Positions 6,974-13,709 of a stretch of DNA of 16,461 bases are shown here, piece by piece. The first letter of the stretch is position 1. Every line of letters starts with the position of its first letter. The translations under genes and the position numbers were made by a program. The notes below the pieces were generated by a model. The model was not told the DNA's origin. It worked only from the letters and a program-made list of their open reading frames with translations, and searched no databases. Source of the DNA: Azoarcus sp. (lineage in GTDB: Bacteria > Pseudomonadota > Gammaproteobacteria > Burkholderiales > Rhodocyclaceae); contig JAITCV010000064.1 in NCBI GenBank assembly GCA_031282905.1, forward strand, positions 1 to 16,461, read 5' to 3'.

Positions 6974-7417
6974 ATGTTCAAACATATCCTCGTCCCCACC
7001 GACGGTTCTCCGCTTTCTGACAGCGCGGTTGCGCATTCCATCGCTTTCGCCAAGGAAATCGGCGCGGCGCTCACATTCTTTTATTCGCAGCCCGATTTTC
7101 CAATGCCCATCTATGGCGAAGGCGCGCTGATCGACCCGACCACGCCGGAACAGTTTGCCCAATCCGCGCAACAGGAAGCACGGCGTATCCTCGACCATGC
7201 CAAACGCGCCGCCGAAGCCGAAGGGCTGGTCGCGGACACCGATACCCAGGTCAGCGAGATTCCTTACGAGGCCATCATCAGCGCCGCCGACCGTCATGGC
7301 TGCGACCTGATTTTCATGGCATCGCATGGCCGTCGCGGCATCGCGGGTTTCATCCTGGGCAGCGAAACCCAGAAAGTACTCACCCACAGCAAAACCCCCG
7401 TGCTCGTCTATCGCTAG
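6974..7417 (+). CDS. Universal stress protein, UspA family
   Basis: A single-domain Usp of 147 residues. It opens with FKHILVPTDGS (2-12), the usual first strand with the nucleotide-contacting Asp, and ends with MASHGRRGIAGFILGSETQKVL, matching the G-x2-G-x9-G-S ATP-binding loop with Ala at the first Gly, followed by PVLVYR. Such proteins bind ATP and help survival during starvation or low oxygen; no specific activity can be assigned. GAGGG about 10 bases upstream is the ribosome binding site. The gene diverges from phaC, is preceded by an FNR-type class II promoter and converges on the cbb3 locus, which fits a low-oxygen stress role. Confidence 0.93.
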   Translation: MFKHILVPTDGSPLSDSAVAHSIAFAKEIGAALTFFYSQPDFPMPIYGEGALIDPTTPEQFAQSAQQEARRILDHAKRAAEAEGLVADTDTQVSEIPYEAIISAADRHGCDLIFMASHGRRGIAGFILGSETQKVLTHSKTPVLVYR

Positions 7418-7469
7418 AGCAGCACGGTCTTCGTTGCCGTTTTATCCGTCCTTGAACAAAAGCAAGACA

Positions 7470-7503
7470 AAAATGGCCCGGTTCTCATTTTCCGGGCCAT
7501 TTT
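7470..7503. terminator. Bidirectional terminator between usp and the cbb3 locus
   Basis: AAAATGGCCCGG and CCGGGCCATTTT form a perfect 12-bp stem around a 10-base loop, with A-rich and T-rich outer bases on the two sides. It can end both the rightward usp transcript and the leftward cco transcript. Confidence 0.85.
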
Positions 7504-7535
7504 GTTTCATCGTCTGGAACGGTCAGAAAACGACC

Positions 7536-7700
7536 TCAACCTTTCGCGCGTTGTTCGCGCCGCCTGGCAGCCCTGCGCTCATCTCTCGCCATGGAGCTCG
7601 AAATAAAGCGGATGAAAAAGATGGCAATGACAACTACGAACAAGATGGTAAACAGACTGAGCAATCCGACAGGGGTCGAAAGCAACTCTTGCAAAGCCAT
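7536..7700 (-). CDS. Small single-span membrane protein, DUF3149-like
   Basis: This 54-residue frame starts at an ATG at 7700 with GGAGG eight bases upstream. The protein has a short N-terminus (ALQELLSTPVG), one hydrophobic helix at about 11-34, and a very basic tail with ARDERRAARRREQRAKG. The LLSTPVGLLSL opening and FFIRF exit resemble the DUF3149 family of small proteobacterial inner-membrane proteins, whose function is unknown. It is the last gene of the leftward cbb3 locus, 22 bases after ccoH and before the terminator, so it is probably co-transcribed and may help assemble or stabilise the oxidase; that role is inference. It has no cysteine or haem motif. Confidence 0.8.
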   Translation of the reverse strand: MALQELLSTPVGLLSLFTILFVVVIAIFFIRFISSSMARDERRAARRREQRAKG

Positions 7701-7722
7701 GATGGGTACCTCCTACAACGTT

Positions 7723-8229
7723 CTATGAATCGGATGGTTTGATCCGAACCTCTGCTTCTGCCGGGAGTTTGGCGGCCCCGTTCATACGCCAGCTTCGGAG
7801 CTCGTCTTCGATCTGGAACAACCAGCGCCCCGCAGTAACGGGCGCAATTTCACCCGCATAACCCCCATCCTGCCGCTTCAGCAATACCTGTTGATCCAGG
7901 CCGCTGCGCGTTGGATGGATGATAGTCAGGTAGACCGCCTCCGGCAAATCCTGCTCTTGCGCCGCGGCCAGATCGATGCTTACCTTGCCGTCGCGCATGG
8001 ATAACTGCGCCGACAGGCCCAGTTCCCGCGCGTGGCGTACCCGGTCGAGCACCTGCACGATGGCCTGGCCTTCCTTGTAGTAATCGTCTACCACCAAGCC
8101 ATCCCAACTCCTTATGGCGAGCACCAGAGTCGCGATGCCGGCCACGACGGTGATCGCCGGCACGCCAAACAGGAACCACGGCCAGCCTTGTTTATACCAT
8201 GGAGATGTATCGGATGAGCTTGGATTCAT
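7723..8229 (-). CDS. ccoH: cbb3 oxidase assembly protein CcoH/FixH
   Basis: 168 residues. The N-terminus PWYKQGWPWFLFGVPAITV leads into one membrane helix (about 17-39), followed by the family hallmark DGLVVDDYYKEGQAI at about 43-57 and a periplasmic beta-rich domain. CcoH is a single-span protein that stays with the cbb3 oxidase and is needed for its stable assembly. Its start overlaps the ccoG stop in an ATGA tetranucleotide (8229-8226), implying translational coupling. It is followed after 22 bases by the DUF3149-like gene. Confidence 0.93.
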   Translation of the reverse strand: MNPSSSDTSPWYKQGWPWFLFGVPAITVVAGIATLVLAIRSWDGLVVDDYYKEGQAIVQVLDRVRHARELGLSAQLSMRDGKVSIDLAAAQEQDLPEAVYLTIIHPTRSGLDQQVLLKRQDGGYAGEIAPVTAGRWLFQIEDELRSWRMNGAAKLPAEAEVRIKPSDS

Positions 8230-9650
8230 CGCGTGTGCTCAAGGGGGAAAAAGAAGGTCGTTTTTTCGCGCAACTGCAAAGCCGGTTCATCACCGGGGGA
8301 GACCTCGAAGAATATCTCGTTCGCCCCGGTCTTGCCCGCATTGGCGGGCGCCAGTACCCGCAGGGTCACGGAACGAGTTTCCACGGCGTCCAACTCGATC
8401 CGCTCTTCCCCATCGATCCGCATGCCGTCGAGCCCCTTCACCGCGAGTACGAACGCGCGCGGGTTCTCGGTCATGTTCATGATTCGAAGCTGGTAGATGT
8501 TCTCGATCAATCCGTTCTCGACCTTTCGTCCAAGCGACGTGCGGTCACGAATCACATTGACCTGCAACGGCATGCGGGTCGCCAGGCCCCAGACGAAGGC
8601 GACGCAAATCGCCATCAGCACCGCACCATAAACCAGAGTGCGCGGACGGCGCACATGGGCGAGGATTTCGTTCCGGGTCCAACCTTTCTTGAGCGCGTTT
8701 TCGGTCGAGAAGCGCACCAGCCCGCGCGGCGCGCCGATCTTGTCCATGACCTGGTTGCAGGCATCGATACAGACCGCGCAGCCAATGCATTCGTACTGGA
8801 GTCCCTTGCGGATATCGACGCCGGTCGGGCACACCTGGACACAGATTCCGCAATCGATACAGTCCCCCTTGCCTGCGGCCTTGGCACCCTTGCGATGGGG
8901 GGCGCGCGGCTCGCCACGCGCTTCGTCATAGGTGACCACCAGCGTATCCGAATCGAGCATGACCGATTGAAAACGCGCATACGGGCACATGTATTTACAG
9001 ACCTGTTCGCGCATCACCCCGGCCATGAGATAGGTAAAACCGGCATAGAACAGCATCCAGAACCATTCCCACGGTCCAAAGCGGAAACCCGCCGCTTCCG
9101 CCAACAATTCATCCAGAGGAGAGCAATAGGCCACGAGTGTAAAACCCGTCCACAACGCCACGACTCCCCAAGCGGCATACTTGGCGGCCTTGATCGCGAA
9201 TTTTCGTCCGCTCATCGGCGCACGGTCGAGTTTCATCTGTTTGTTGTGATCGCCCTCGATCTTGCGTTCGATCCACAAGAAAATTTCGGTATAAACCGTC
9301 TGCGGACAGGCATAACCACACCACAATCTACCCGCGATCGCGGTGAAAAAGAATAATGAATATGCGGAAATAATCAGCAGGACAGAGAGAAAAAACACAT
9401 CCTGCGGCCAGAATACCCAGCCAAAGATATAAAACTTGCGTTCGGTCAAATGGAGCAGCACGGCCTGACGATCATTCCACGTCAACCATGGCAAGCCGTA
9501 GAAAATGATCTGGGTAAACCATACCAACGCCCAGCGCCAGTTGGTAAACAGCCCATGCGTTGCGCGCGCATAAATCTTCTTGCTGGGAACATACAACTGT
9601 GTCTGTGCCGCGTTATCGGCAAGCTGGGAGCCGGATGCGGAATCACTCAT
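8226..9650 (-). CDS. ccoG: cbb3 oxidase accessory polyferredoxin CcoG (FixG/RdxA)
   Basis: CcoG is a membrane iron-sulfur protein, reported as a Cu(II) reductase supplying Cu(I) for the CuB centre of cbb3 oxidase. In the 474-residue product, membrane helices alternate with cysteine motifs: CGYACPQTVYTE at 111-122, CKYMCP at 218-223, then two 4Fe-4S clusters with cysteines at 264, 267, 270, 274 and 288, 291, 294, 298. A final helix at about 339-357 precedes a periplasmic immunoglobulin-like C-terminal domain. The frame is open to 9689, but the ATG at 9650 has GGAG six bases upstream and begins the expected MSDSASG-type N-terminus, so I start there. A hairpin region separates it from ccoP; it overlaps ccoH by four bases. 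Confidence 0.95.
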   Translation of the reverse strand: MSDSASGSQLADNAAQTQLYVPSKKIYARATHGLFTNWRWALVWFTQIIFYGLPWLTWNDRQAVLLHLTERKFYIFGWVFWPQDVFFLSVLLIISAYSLFFFTAIAGRLWCGYACPQTVYTEIFLWIERKIEGDHNKQMKLDRAPMSGRKFAIKAAKYAAWGVVALWTGFTLVAYCSPLDELLAEAAGFRFGPWEWFWMLFYAGFTYLMAGVMREQVCKYMCPYARFQSVMLDSDTLVVTYDEARGEPRAPHRKGAKAAGKGDCIDCGICVQVCPTGVDIRKGLQYECIGCAVCIDACNQVMDKIGAPRGLVRFSTENALKKGWTRNEILAHVRRPRTLVYGAVLMAICVAFVWGLATRMPLQVNVIRDRTSLGRKVENGLIENIYQLRIMNMTENPRAFVLAVKGLDGMRIDGEERIELDAVETRSVTLRVLAPANAGKTGANEIFFEVSPGDEPALQLREKTTFFFPLEHTR

Positions 9651-9666
9651 GAGTTTCTCCGAATTC

Positions 9667-9700
9667 ATCAGAACATTCCAAAACATCACGATGTTCTGAT
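9667..9700. promoter_or_regulatory. Inverted repeat in the ccoG leader
   Basis: ATCAGAACAT and ATGTTCTGAT are perfect 10-bp inverted arms separated by 14 bases, and the spacer itself contains AACATC-AC-GATGTT, which competes for part of the right arm. It lies 17 bases upstream of the ccoG start. It could be an operator or an RNA structure affecting ccoG translation. Confidence 0.5.
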
Positions 9701-9710
9701 TTATGGCGGA

Positions 9711-9744
9711 AACCGAATCCGGAAGAAAACTTCCGGATTCGGTT
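9711..9744 (-). terminator. Strong 15-bp hairpin between ccoP and ccoG
   Basis: AACCGAATCCGGAAG and its perfect complement flank a four-base loop, starting 10 bases after the ccoP stop. On the minus strand the stem ends GGTTTCCGCC, so the T-run is very short. It may partly terminate transcripts after ccoNOQP or protect their 3' end, lowering ccoGH expression relative to the structural subunits. Confidence 0.65.
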
Positions 9745-9754
9745 AGCCAACTGT

Positions 9755-10687
9755 TTACTTCTTGCTCAGGCTATACACATACGCCGCCAGGACATGCACC
9801 TTGCCTTCGCCAAGGAAATCCTGCCACGCGGGCATCTCGTTGGTCAGGCTACCTGGGCCCGCATTGCGTCCCTGAGTGATGCCCTTGATGATGGTCTCCC
9901 GATCACTGCCGTACAACCACACTGTATCGGTCAGGTTGGGCGCGCCCAGCGCGGCGAAACTCGCGCCCATGGAAGCCGCGCCCCTGCCGTCCGGGCCGTG
10001 GCAAACCGCGCATTGCGCGGCAAACACCGCCTGCCCCTTGTCCGTCCGGTCTGACGCCGGAGTCAGATTGGAGAGCGAGCGCACATAGTCGGCCACGTCC
10101 TCGATCTGCTCGCTGTTCAACACCTGCCCGAAAGGGGTCATCGACCCACGACGCCCTGCGGCAATGGAGGCCTTGATGGTTGCGGGATCGCCGCCATACA
10201 GCCAGTCATTGTCGGTCAGATTCGGAAATCCCGCGTTCGGCGCACCGCCTTCTCCAAGGGAGCCATGGCATTGCGCGCAGTAAGTTCCGAACAGGCGCTT
10301 GCCGGTCGCGTTGGCGTTGGCATCGGAAGCCAGGGTAAGCAGGTCGGTTTCCTGATACTTCTGGAACAACGGCTCATATTTCGCATTGGCCTTCGCGATC
10401 TCGTCGGTATATTCCCTGAACGCGCCACGCTGCTGGTTGAACGTGCCAAAACCAGGGAAAATCGCCAGATAGCCCACCGCGAAAATGACAGTGAACCAGA
10501 ACAGATACATCCACCACTGTGGCAAGGGGTTGTTGTACTCCTGAAGTGTCTCGTCCCAGACATGGCCTTGCAGCTTGCCATCGCCCGACGCCTTCAGGTT
10601 CGTCACCAGCACGACGAGACAGAACAGCAGGCCAAAGGCAATCAGGCCCATCACATACACATTCCAGAAACCGCTCAAGTCAGCCAT
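9755..10687 (-). CDS. ccoP: cbb3 oxidase subunit III, dihaem cytochrome c
   Basis: 310 residues, the usual CcoP length. Two N-terminal membrane helices (about 11-29 and 58-77) flank a short loop with GHVWDETLQEYNNPLPQWW, a conserved CcoP signature. The periplasmic part carries two c-type haem motifs, CAQCH at 137-141 and CAVCH at 226-230, with candidate axial methionines in GSMTPFG (about 183) and NEMPAWQ near the C-terminus. It takes electrons from soluble cytochromes and passes them to CcoO and CcoN. AGGAA eight bases upstream supports the start, which overlaps the end of ccoQ by eight bases. Confidence 0.97.
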   Translation of the reverse strand: MADLSGFWNVYVMGLIAFGLLFCLVVLVTNLKASGDGKLQGHVWDETLQEYNNPLPQWWMYLFWFTVIFAVGYLAIFPGFGTFNQQRGAFREYTDEIAKANAKYEPLFQKYQETDLLTLASDANANATGKRLFGTYCAQCHGSLGEGGAPNAGFPNLTDNDWLYGGDPATIKASIAAGRRGSMTPFGQVLNSEQIEDVADYVRSLSNLTPASDRTDKGQAVFAAQCAVCHGPDGRGAASMGASFAALGAPNLTDTVWLYGSDRETIIKGITQGRNAGPGSLTNEMPAWQDFLGEGKVHVLAAYVYSLSKK

Positions 10688-10874
10688 TTGTCATTCCTTC
10701 CTTTCCAGCCGGCGGCGCCGGCAGATCGTCATCGGCCAGAGGTAGTTGCGCTGCCTCGTCGAACCCGGCCCGGGCGTGTTTGCTGTATGCCCAGATACAA
10801 ATACCCAGGAAACACAGCAGTCCGACCACGACCACGATGCTTCTCAGCACATTGACCAGATCATAGTCATTCAC
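10680..10874 (-). CDS. ccoQ: cbb3 oxidase small subunit CcoQ (FixQ)
   Basis: 64 residues with one membrane helix at about 9-30 followed by YSKHARAGFDEAAQLPL, the usual CcoQ layout. The family stabilises the interaction of CcoP with the CcoNO core and protects the enzyme from oxygen. It starts 19 bases after the ccoO stop and its end overlaps ccoP, so the order N-O-Q-P is complete. Identification rests on size, topology, position and the weakly conserved tail. Confidence 0.9.
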   Translation of the reverse strand: MNDYDLVNVLRSIVVVVGLLCFLGICIWAYSKHARAGFDEAAQLPLADDDLPAPPAGKEGMTNG

Positions 10875-10893
10875 GACAGCGCAACCTCCGTCC

Positions 10894-11574
10894 TTACCTT
10901 ACGTTCCGAAGCAACGTGCCCATTCCCTGGAGATAGGCAATCACGGCTTCGAGTTCAGTGTATGGCTTACCCGTCGCCGGATTGGAGGCGAGCTGTGCCG
11001 GCGCGTTGTTGATTTCGGCATCGGAGTAGGGCACGCCAACCAGGCGCAAGGCTCTCATCTTGGCTTGAATGTCATCAGCGCTGATCGGACGGTCGAGCCA
11101 TGGGAATCCAGGCATGTTCGATTCCGGCACCACATCACGCGGATTGAGCAGATGCACACGTTGCCATTCATCCGAATATCGTCCGCCGACGCGGGCCAGA
11201 TCGGGCCCCGTACGCTTCGACCCCCACTGGAAAGGGTGGTCATAGACGAATTCGCCCGCCACCGAATAGTGGCCATAGCGTTCGGTTTCAGAGCGGAGCG
11301 GACGGATCATCTGCGAATGGCAGTTGTAACAGCCTTCGCGGATATAGACGTCGCGCCCGACCAGCCGGATCGGCTCATAGGGTTTGACGGCCAGCGGTCT
11401 GCCCTGATCGTCGATCACGGAGGGGGTGCCCTTGTCGTCGTAGGTCACCGTCAGCGAGGGCTGAAAGAACAGTGGCACGATTTCCACCAATCCGCCGACG
11501 CTGACAGCCAGAAGCGTGAGCACGATCAGCAAGAAGACGTTGCGTTCGATCACTTCATGTTTCGAATTAGCCAT
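10894..11574 (-). CDS. ccoO: cbb3 oxidase subunit II, monohaem cytochrome c
   Basis: 226 residues. One N-terminal membrane helix (about 12-34) ends in EIVPLFFQPS, followed by the periplasmic cytochrome c domain with CYNCHSQMIRP (haem motif at 82-86), ERYGHYSVAGEF, HPFQWGSKRTGPDLARVGG and an axial methionine in ESNMPGFPW. CcoO relays electrons from CcoP to haem b in CcoN. It is about 20 residues longer than the roughly 203 I expect, because of an extra stretch at about 43-62 (TYDDKG...QGRPLA) between the helix and the haem domain. GGAG nine bases upstream supports the ATG, and the gene starts 15 bases after ccoN. Confidence 0.97.
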   Translation of the reverse strand: MANSKHEVIERNVFLLIVLTLLAVSVGGLVEIVPLFFQPSLTVTYDDKGTPSVIDDQGRPLAVKPYEPIRLVGRDVYIREGCYNCHSQMIRPLRSETERYGHYSVAGEFVYDHPFQWGSKRTGPDLARVGGRYSDEWQRVHLLNPRDVVPESNMPGFPWLDRPISADDIQAKMRALRLVGVPYSDAEINNAPAQLASNPATGKPYTELEAVIAYLQGMGTLLRNVR

Positions 11575-11589
11575 GTTTCTGTTCTCCGC

Positions 11590-13020
11590 TTAAGCGTGGG
11601 CAGCAGCCGGTACGACAATGGGAGCGTCGTAGGCTCTCTGACCGGCAATGGTCTTGAGCATGTTGTAGAACATGATCAGCATGCCGACGAGGAAGAGCGC
11701 GCCACCCACCAGACGGATGGTCCAGAACGGATAGCTCTTCTTGACGCCTTCGACAAACGTGTAAGTCAGCGTGCCATCCACGTCGAACGCACGCCAGTAC
11801 AGCCCCTGCATCACGCCGGCAATCCACATCGAGGCGACGTAGAGCACGATGCCGATGGTCGCTATCCAGAAGTGGGTATTGATCAGCTTCACGCTGTACA
11901 TTTCGGTCTTGCCGTACAGACGCGGCAGCAGGAAGTAGATCGCGCCGATCGACACCAGCGCCACCCAGCCCAGCGCGCCCGAGTGCACGTGACCCACCGT
12001 CCAGTCGGTGTAGTGCGACAGCGAATTGACGGTTTTCACCGACATCATCGGGCCTTCGAAGGTCGACATGCCGTAGAACGACAGCGAGGTGACCAGGAAC
12101 TTCAGGATCGGGTCGGTGCGCAGTTTGTGCCAGGCGCCCGACAGGGTCATGATGCCGTTGATCATGCCGCCCCAGGATGGCGCCAGCAGGATCAGCGAGA
12201 ACAGCATGCCGACCGATTGGGTCCAACTGGGCAACGCGGTGTAGTGCAAGTGGTGTGGGCCCGCCCACATGTAGGTGAAGATCAGCGCCCAGAAGTGCAC
12301 CACCGAGAGGCGATACGAGTACACCGGGCGATTGGCCTGTTTCGGCACGAAGTAGTACATCATCCCCAGGAAACCCGCGGTCAGGAAGAAACCCACCGCG
12401 TTGTGGCCGTACCACCACTGCACCATGGCGTCCTGCGTCCCGGCGTAGGCCGAGTAGGACTTGAGCGTGGTAAACGAAACCGGCACTTCCGCGCTGTTGA
12501 CGATGTGGAGCAGGGCCACGGCGATGATGAAGGCGCCGTAGAACCAGTTCGCCACGTAGATGTGGCTGACCTTGCGGATCGCGAGGGTACCGAAGAACAC
12601 GATCGCGTAGGCTACCCACACGACGGCGATCGCGATGTCGATCGGCCATTCGAGTTCGGCGTATTCCTTGCCGGTGGTGAAGCCAAGAGGCAGGGTGACC
12701 GCAGCCGCGACGATGATCAGTTGCCAGCCCCAGAACACGAAGGCAGCCAAGCCCGGCGCGAAAAGCCGGGTGTGACAGGTTCGCTGCACGACATAAAACG
12801 ACGTTGCGAACAGTGCGCTCCCGCCAAAAGCAAAAATCACCGCATTGGTATGGAGTGGCCGCAATCTGCCGAAATGCAGGTATTCGTGCACGTTCAGTTC
12901 GGGCCATACGAGCTGTGCCGCGACGATCACGCCGACCAGCATGCCCACTATCCCCCATACCACCGTCATGATGGCGAACTGGCGCACGACTTTGTAGTCA
13001 TAAGTCGCTTGCGATTGCAT
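11590..13020 (-). CDS. ccoN: cbb3 oxidase catalytic subunit I
   Basis: CcoN holds haem b, haem b3 and CuB and reduces oxygen to water while pumping protons. With the start at 13020 it has 476 residues and many membrane helices. Ligands seen: His57 (in LHTNAVIF) and His346 for haem b, His344 (in GHVHSGALGW) for haem b3, His206 (YGHNAVGFF), His256 and His257 (WAGPHHLHY) for CuB, with Tyr250 (TYMWAGPHH) as the expected cross-linked tyrosine. The frame extends to a GTG at 13029, but the ATG at 13020 has AGAGG eight bases upstream and begins QSQATYDYKVVRQF, as in relatives. It is first in ccoNOQP and has its own FNR-type promoter about 75 bases upstream. Confidence 0.98.
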   Translation of the reverse strand: MQSQATYDYKVVRQFAIMTVVWGIVGMLVGVIVAAQLVWPELNVHEYLHFGRLRPLHTNAVIFAFGGSALFATSFYVVQRTCHTRLFAPGLAAFVFWGWQLIIVAAAVTLPLGFTTGKEYAELEWPIDIAIAVVWVAYAIVFFGTLAIRKVSHIYVANWFYGAFIIAVALLHIVNSAEVPVSFTTLKSYSAYAGTQDAMVQWWYGHNAVGFFLTAGFLGMMYYFVPKQANRPVYSYRLSVVHFWALIFTYMWAGPHHLHYTALPSWTQSVGMLFSLILLAPSWGGMINGIMTLSGAWHKLRTDPILKFLVTSLSFYGMSTFEGPMMSVKTVNSLSHYTDWTVGHVHSGALGWVALVSIGAIYFLLPRLYGKTEMYSVKLINTHFWIATIGIVLYVASMWIAGVMQGLYWRAFDVDGTLTYTFVEGVKKSYPFWTIRLVGGALFLVGMLIMFYNMLKTIAGQRAYDAPIVVPAAAHA

Positions 13021-13101
13021 GTGTATCACCTCTTAGTTGAAAAGCCCCTTGGTACAACCAAACTTCCCGATCACGAACGAGGCATCGTCATCGACCGCGG
13101 A

Positions 13102-13107
13102 AGCATA
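13102..13107 (-). promoter_or_regulatory. -10 element of the ccoN promoter
   Basis: TATGCT on the minus strand begins 22 bases after the FNR box at 13129-13142, placing the start site near 13095 and the box centre at about -41. There is no good -35, as expected for class II activation. Confidence 0.6.
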
Positions 13108-13128
13108 CCTTTGAACCGGAACCACAAT

Positions 13129-13142
13129 TTGATACAGATCAA
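13129..13142 (-). promoter_or_regulatory. Perfect FNR/ANR box of the ccoN promoter
   Basis: TTGAT-CTGT-ATCAA on the minus strand matches the FNR consensus at 10 of 10 positions. It lies 109 bases before the ccoN start codon and at about -41 from the inferred transcription start. FNR/ANR activation of ccoNOQP under low oxygen is well established in proteobacteria. Confidence 0.88.
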
Positions 13143-13191
13143 CTGGTACGGAGCGGCATTGTATTGCACGGCGCGAGGCGAAGAAAGGCCG

Positions 13192-13214
13192 CAGCGCAGC
13201 AAAAACCTGCGCTG
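13192..13214. other. 8-bp hairpin upstream of the ccoN promoter
   Basis: CAGCGCAG and CTGCGCTG flank a seven-base loop with five A on the plus strand. It lies between the strong terminator and the ccoN FNR box, and neither side has a T-run. Confidence 0.4.
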
Positions 13215-13228
13215 AATGCGTGGGACAT

Positions 13229-13256
13229 AAAAAAAAGGGTGCGTCTTCACGCACCC
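13229..13256 (-). terminator. Strong intrinsic terminator between ccoS and ccoN
   Basis: On the minus strand GGGTGCGT and ACGCACCC form a perfect 8-bp GC-rich stem around a GAAG loop, followed directly by eight T. It separates the ccoI-ccoS transcript, and the candidate small RNA, from ccoN. Confidence 0.93.
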
Positions 13257-13332
13257 CCAACCCCAACAGAGAGACTACGAATCCCATACAGCCACCGCGT
13301 TGCGTCCGACTTGCAGCACGGCGTGAAAAAGT
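13229..13332 (-). ncRNA. Candidate FNR-activated small RNA, about 100 nt
   Basis: A complete transcription unit seems to lie in the ccoS-ccoN gap: an FNR-type box at 13366-13379, a -10 element CATACT at 13344-13339, an inferred start near 13332, and the strong terminator ending at 13229. The spacing of box to -10 is identical to that of the ccoN promoter. The transcript has no convincing coding frame: the ATG at 13287 opens a frame that reads through the terminator hairpin. It contains a G-rich stretch before the terminator and an unpaired AGTCTCTCTG segment that could be a target-pairing region. Existence and function are predicted, not known; the alternative is that the box is incidental and the terminator simply ends ccoI-ccoS. 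Confidence 0.5.
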
Positions 13333-13338
13333 GGGCGA

Positions 13339-13379
13339 AGTATGCCCGCTCTGCGTTTCGCGCCATTGACATAGATCAA
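13339..13379 (-). promoter_or_regulatory. FNR-type box and -10 element just after ccoS
   Basis: The minus strand reads TTGAT-CTAT-GTCAA at 13379-13366, 9 of 10 to the FNR consensus, beginning two bases beyond the ccoS stop. CATACT at 13344-13339 starts 22 bases further, a class II arrangement. The nearest downstream element is the candidate small RNA and its terminator rather than ccoN. Confidence 0.6.
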
Positions 13380-13381
13380 AA

Positions 13382-13591
13382 TCATTGCAAGTCGTTGCAG
13401 GATGTATCAGTTTTCACCGGCCTTGCCTCTGTCCGCGCCTCCGCCGGCTCATCTTGGTCGTCGAGCAGCAGGCGATAAGCGGGGCCTTCGAGGTCATCGA
13501 ACTGGCCATTGCGCAGCGACCACCAGAACAATATTCCGATGATGAACACCAGAACCACCGAGAGCGGAATCAACAAATAGAGACTTTCCAT
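13382..13591 (-). CDS. ccoS: cbb3 oxidase maturation protein CcoS
   Basis: 69 residues. One N-terminal membrane helix (about 4-25) is followed by the signature RNGQFDDLEGPAYRLLLDD at 27-45 and a short acidic-basic tail. CcoS is required for incorporation of haem b, haem b3 and CuB into CcoN. GAGGG upstream of the ATG at 13591 supports the start. It follows ccoI by 65 bases on the same strand. Confidence 0.95.
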   Translation of the reverse strand: MESLYLLIPLSVVLVFIIGILFWWSLRNGQFDDLEGPAYRLLLDDQDEPAEARTEARPVKTDTSCNDLQ

Positions 13592-13653
13592 GGTTTTCCC
13601 TCAGTAGTTTCACGTGCTGCGGTTTTACACATCAGTAGTTTTACGCGGGCGCG

Positions 13654-13709
13654 CCTTTACGTCGGTCCTTTTACGTCAGTGGCCTTTACGTCGGTGCCTT
13701 TACGTCGGT
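13654..13709. repeat. Tandem repeat of about 14 bp, four copies, across the ccoI stop codon
   Basis: On the minus strand the unit ACCGACGTAAAGG recurs four times with small changes at 13709-13696, 13695-13681, 13680-13667 and 13666-13654. Because unit lengths vary between 13 and 15 bases the copies are read in different frames, giving YRRKG, TDVKA, TDVKG and finally PT plus the TAA stop. Fainter echoes continue to about 13610. Confidence 0.8.

Noticed and set aside
11065..13215. A 716-codon open frame on the plus strand
   Set aside because: It is antisense to ccoN and ccoO and its product is Arg/His/Asp-rich without motifs; the minus frames hold all haem and CuB ligands.
13033..13287. Small minus-strand frame of 84 codons upstream of ccoN
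   Set aside because: It reads straight through the strong terminator hairpin and the ccoN FNR promoter and has no recognisable motif.
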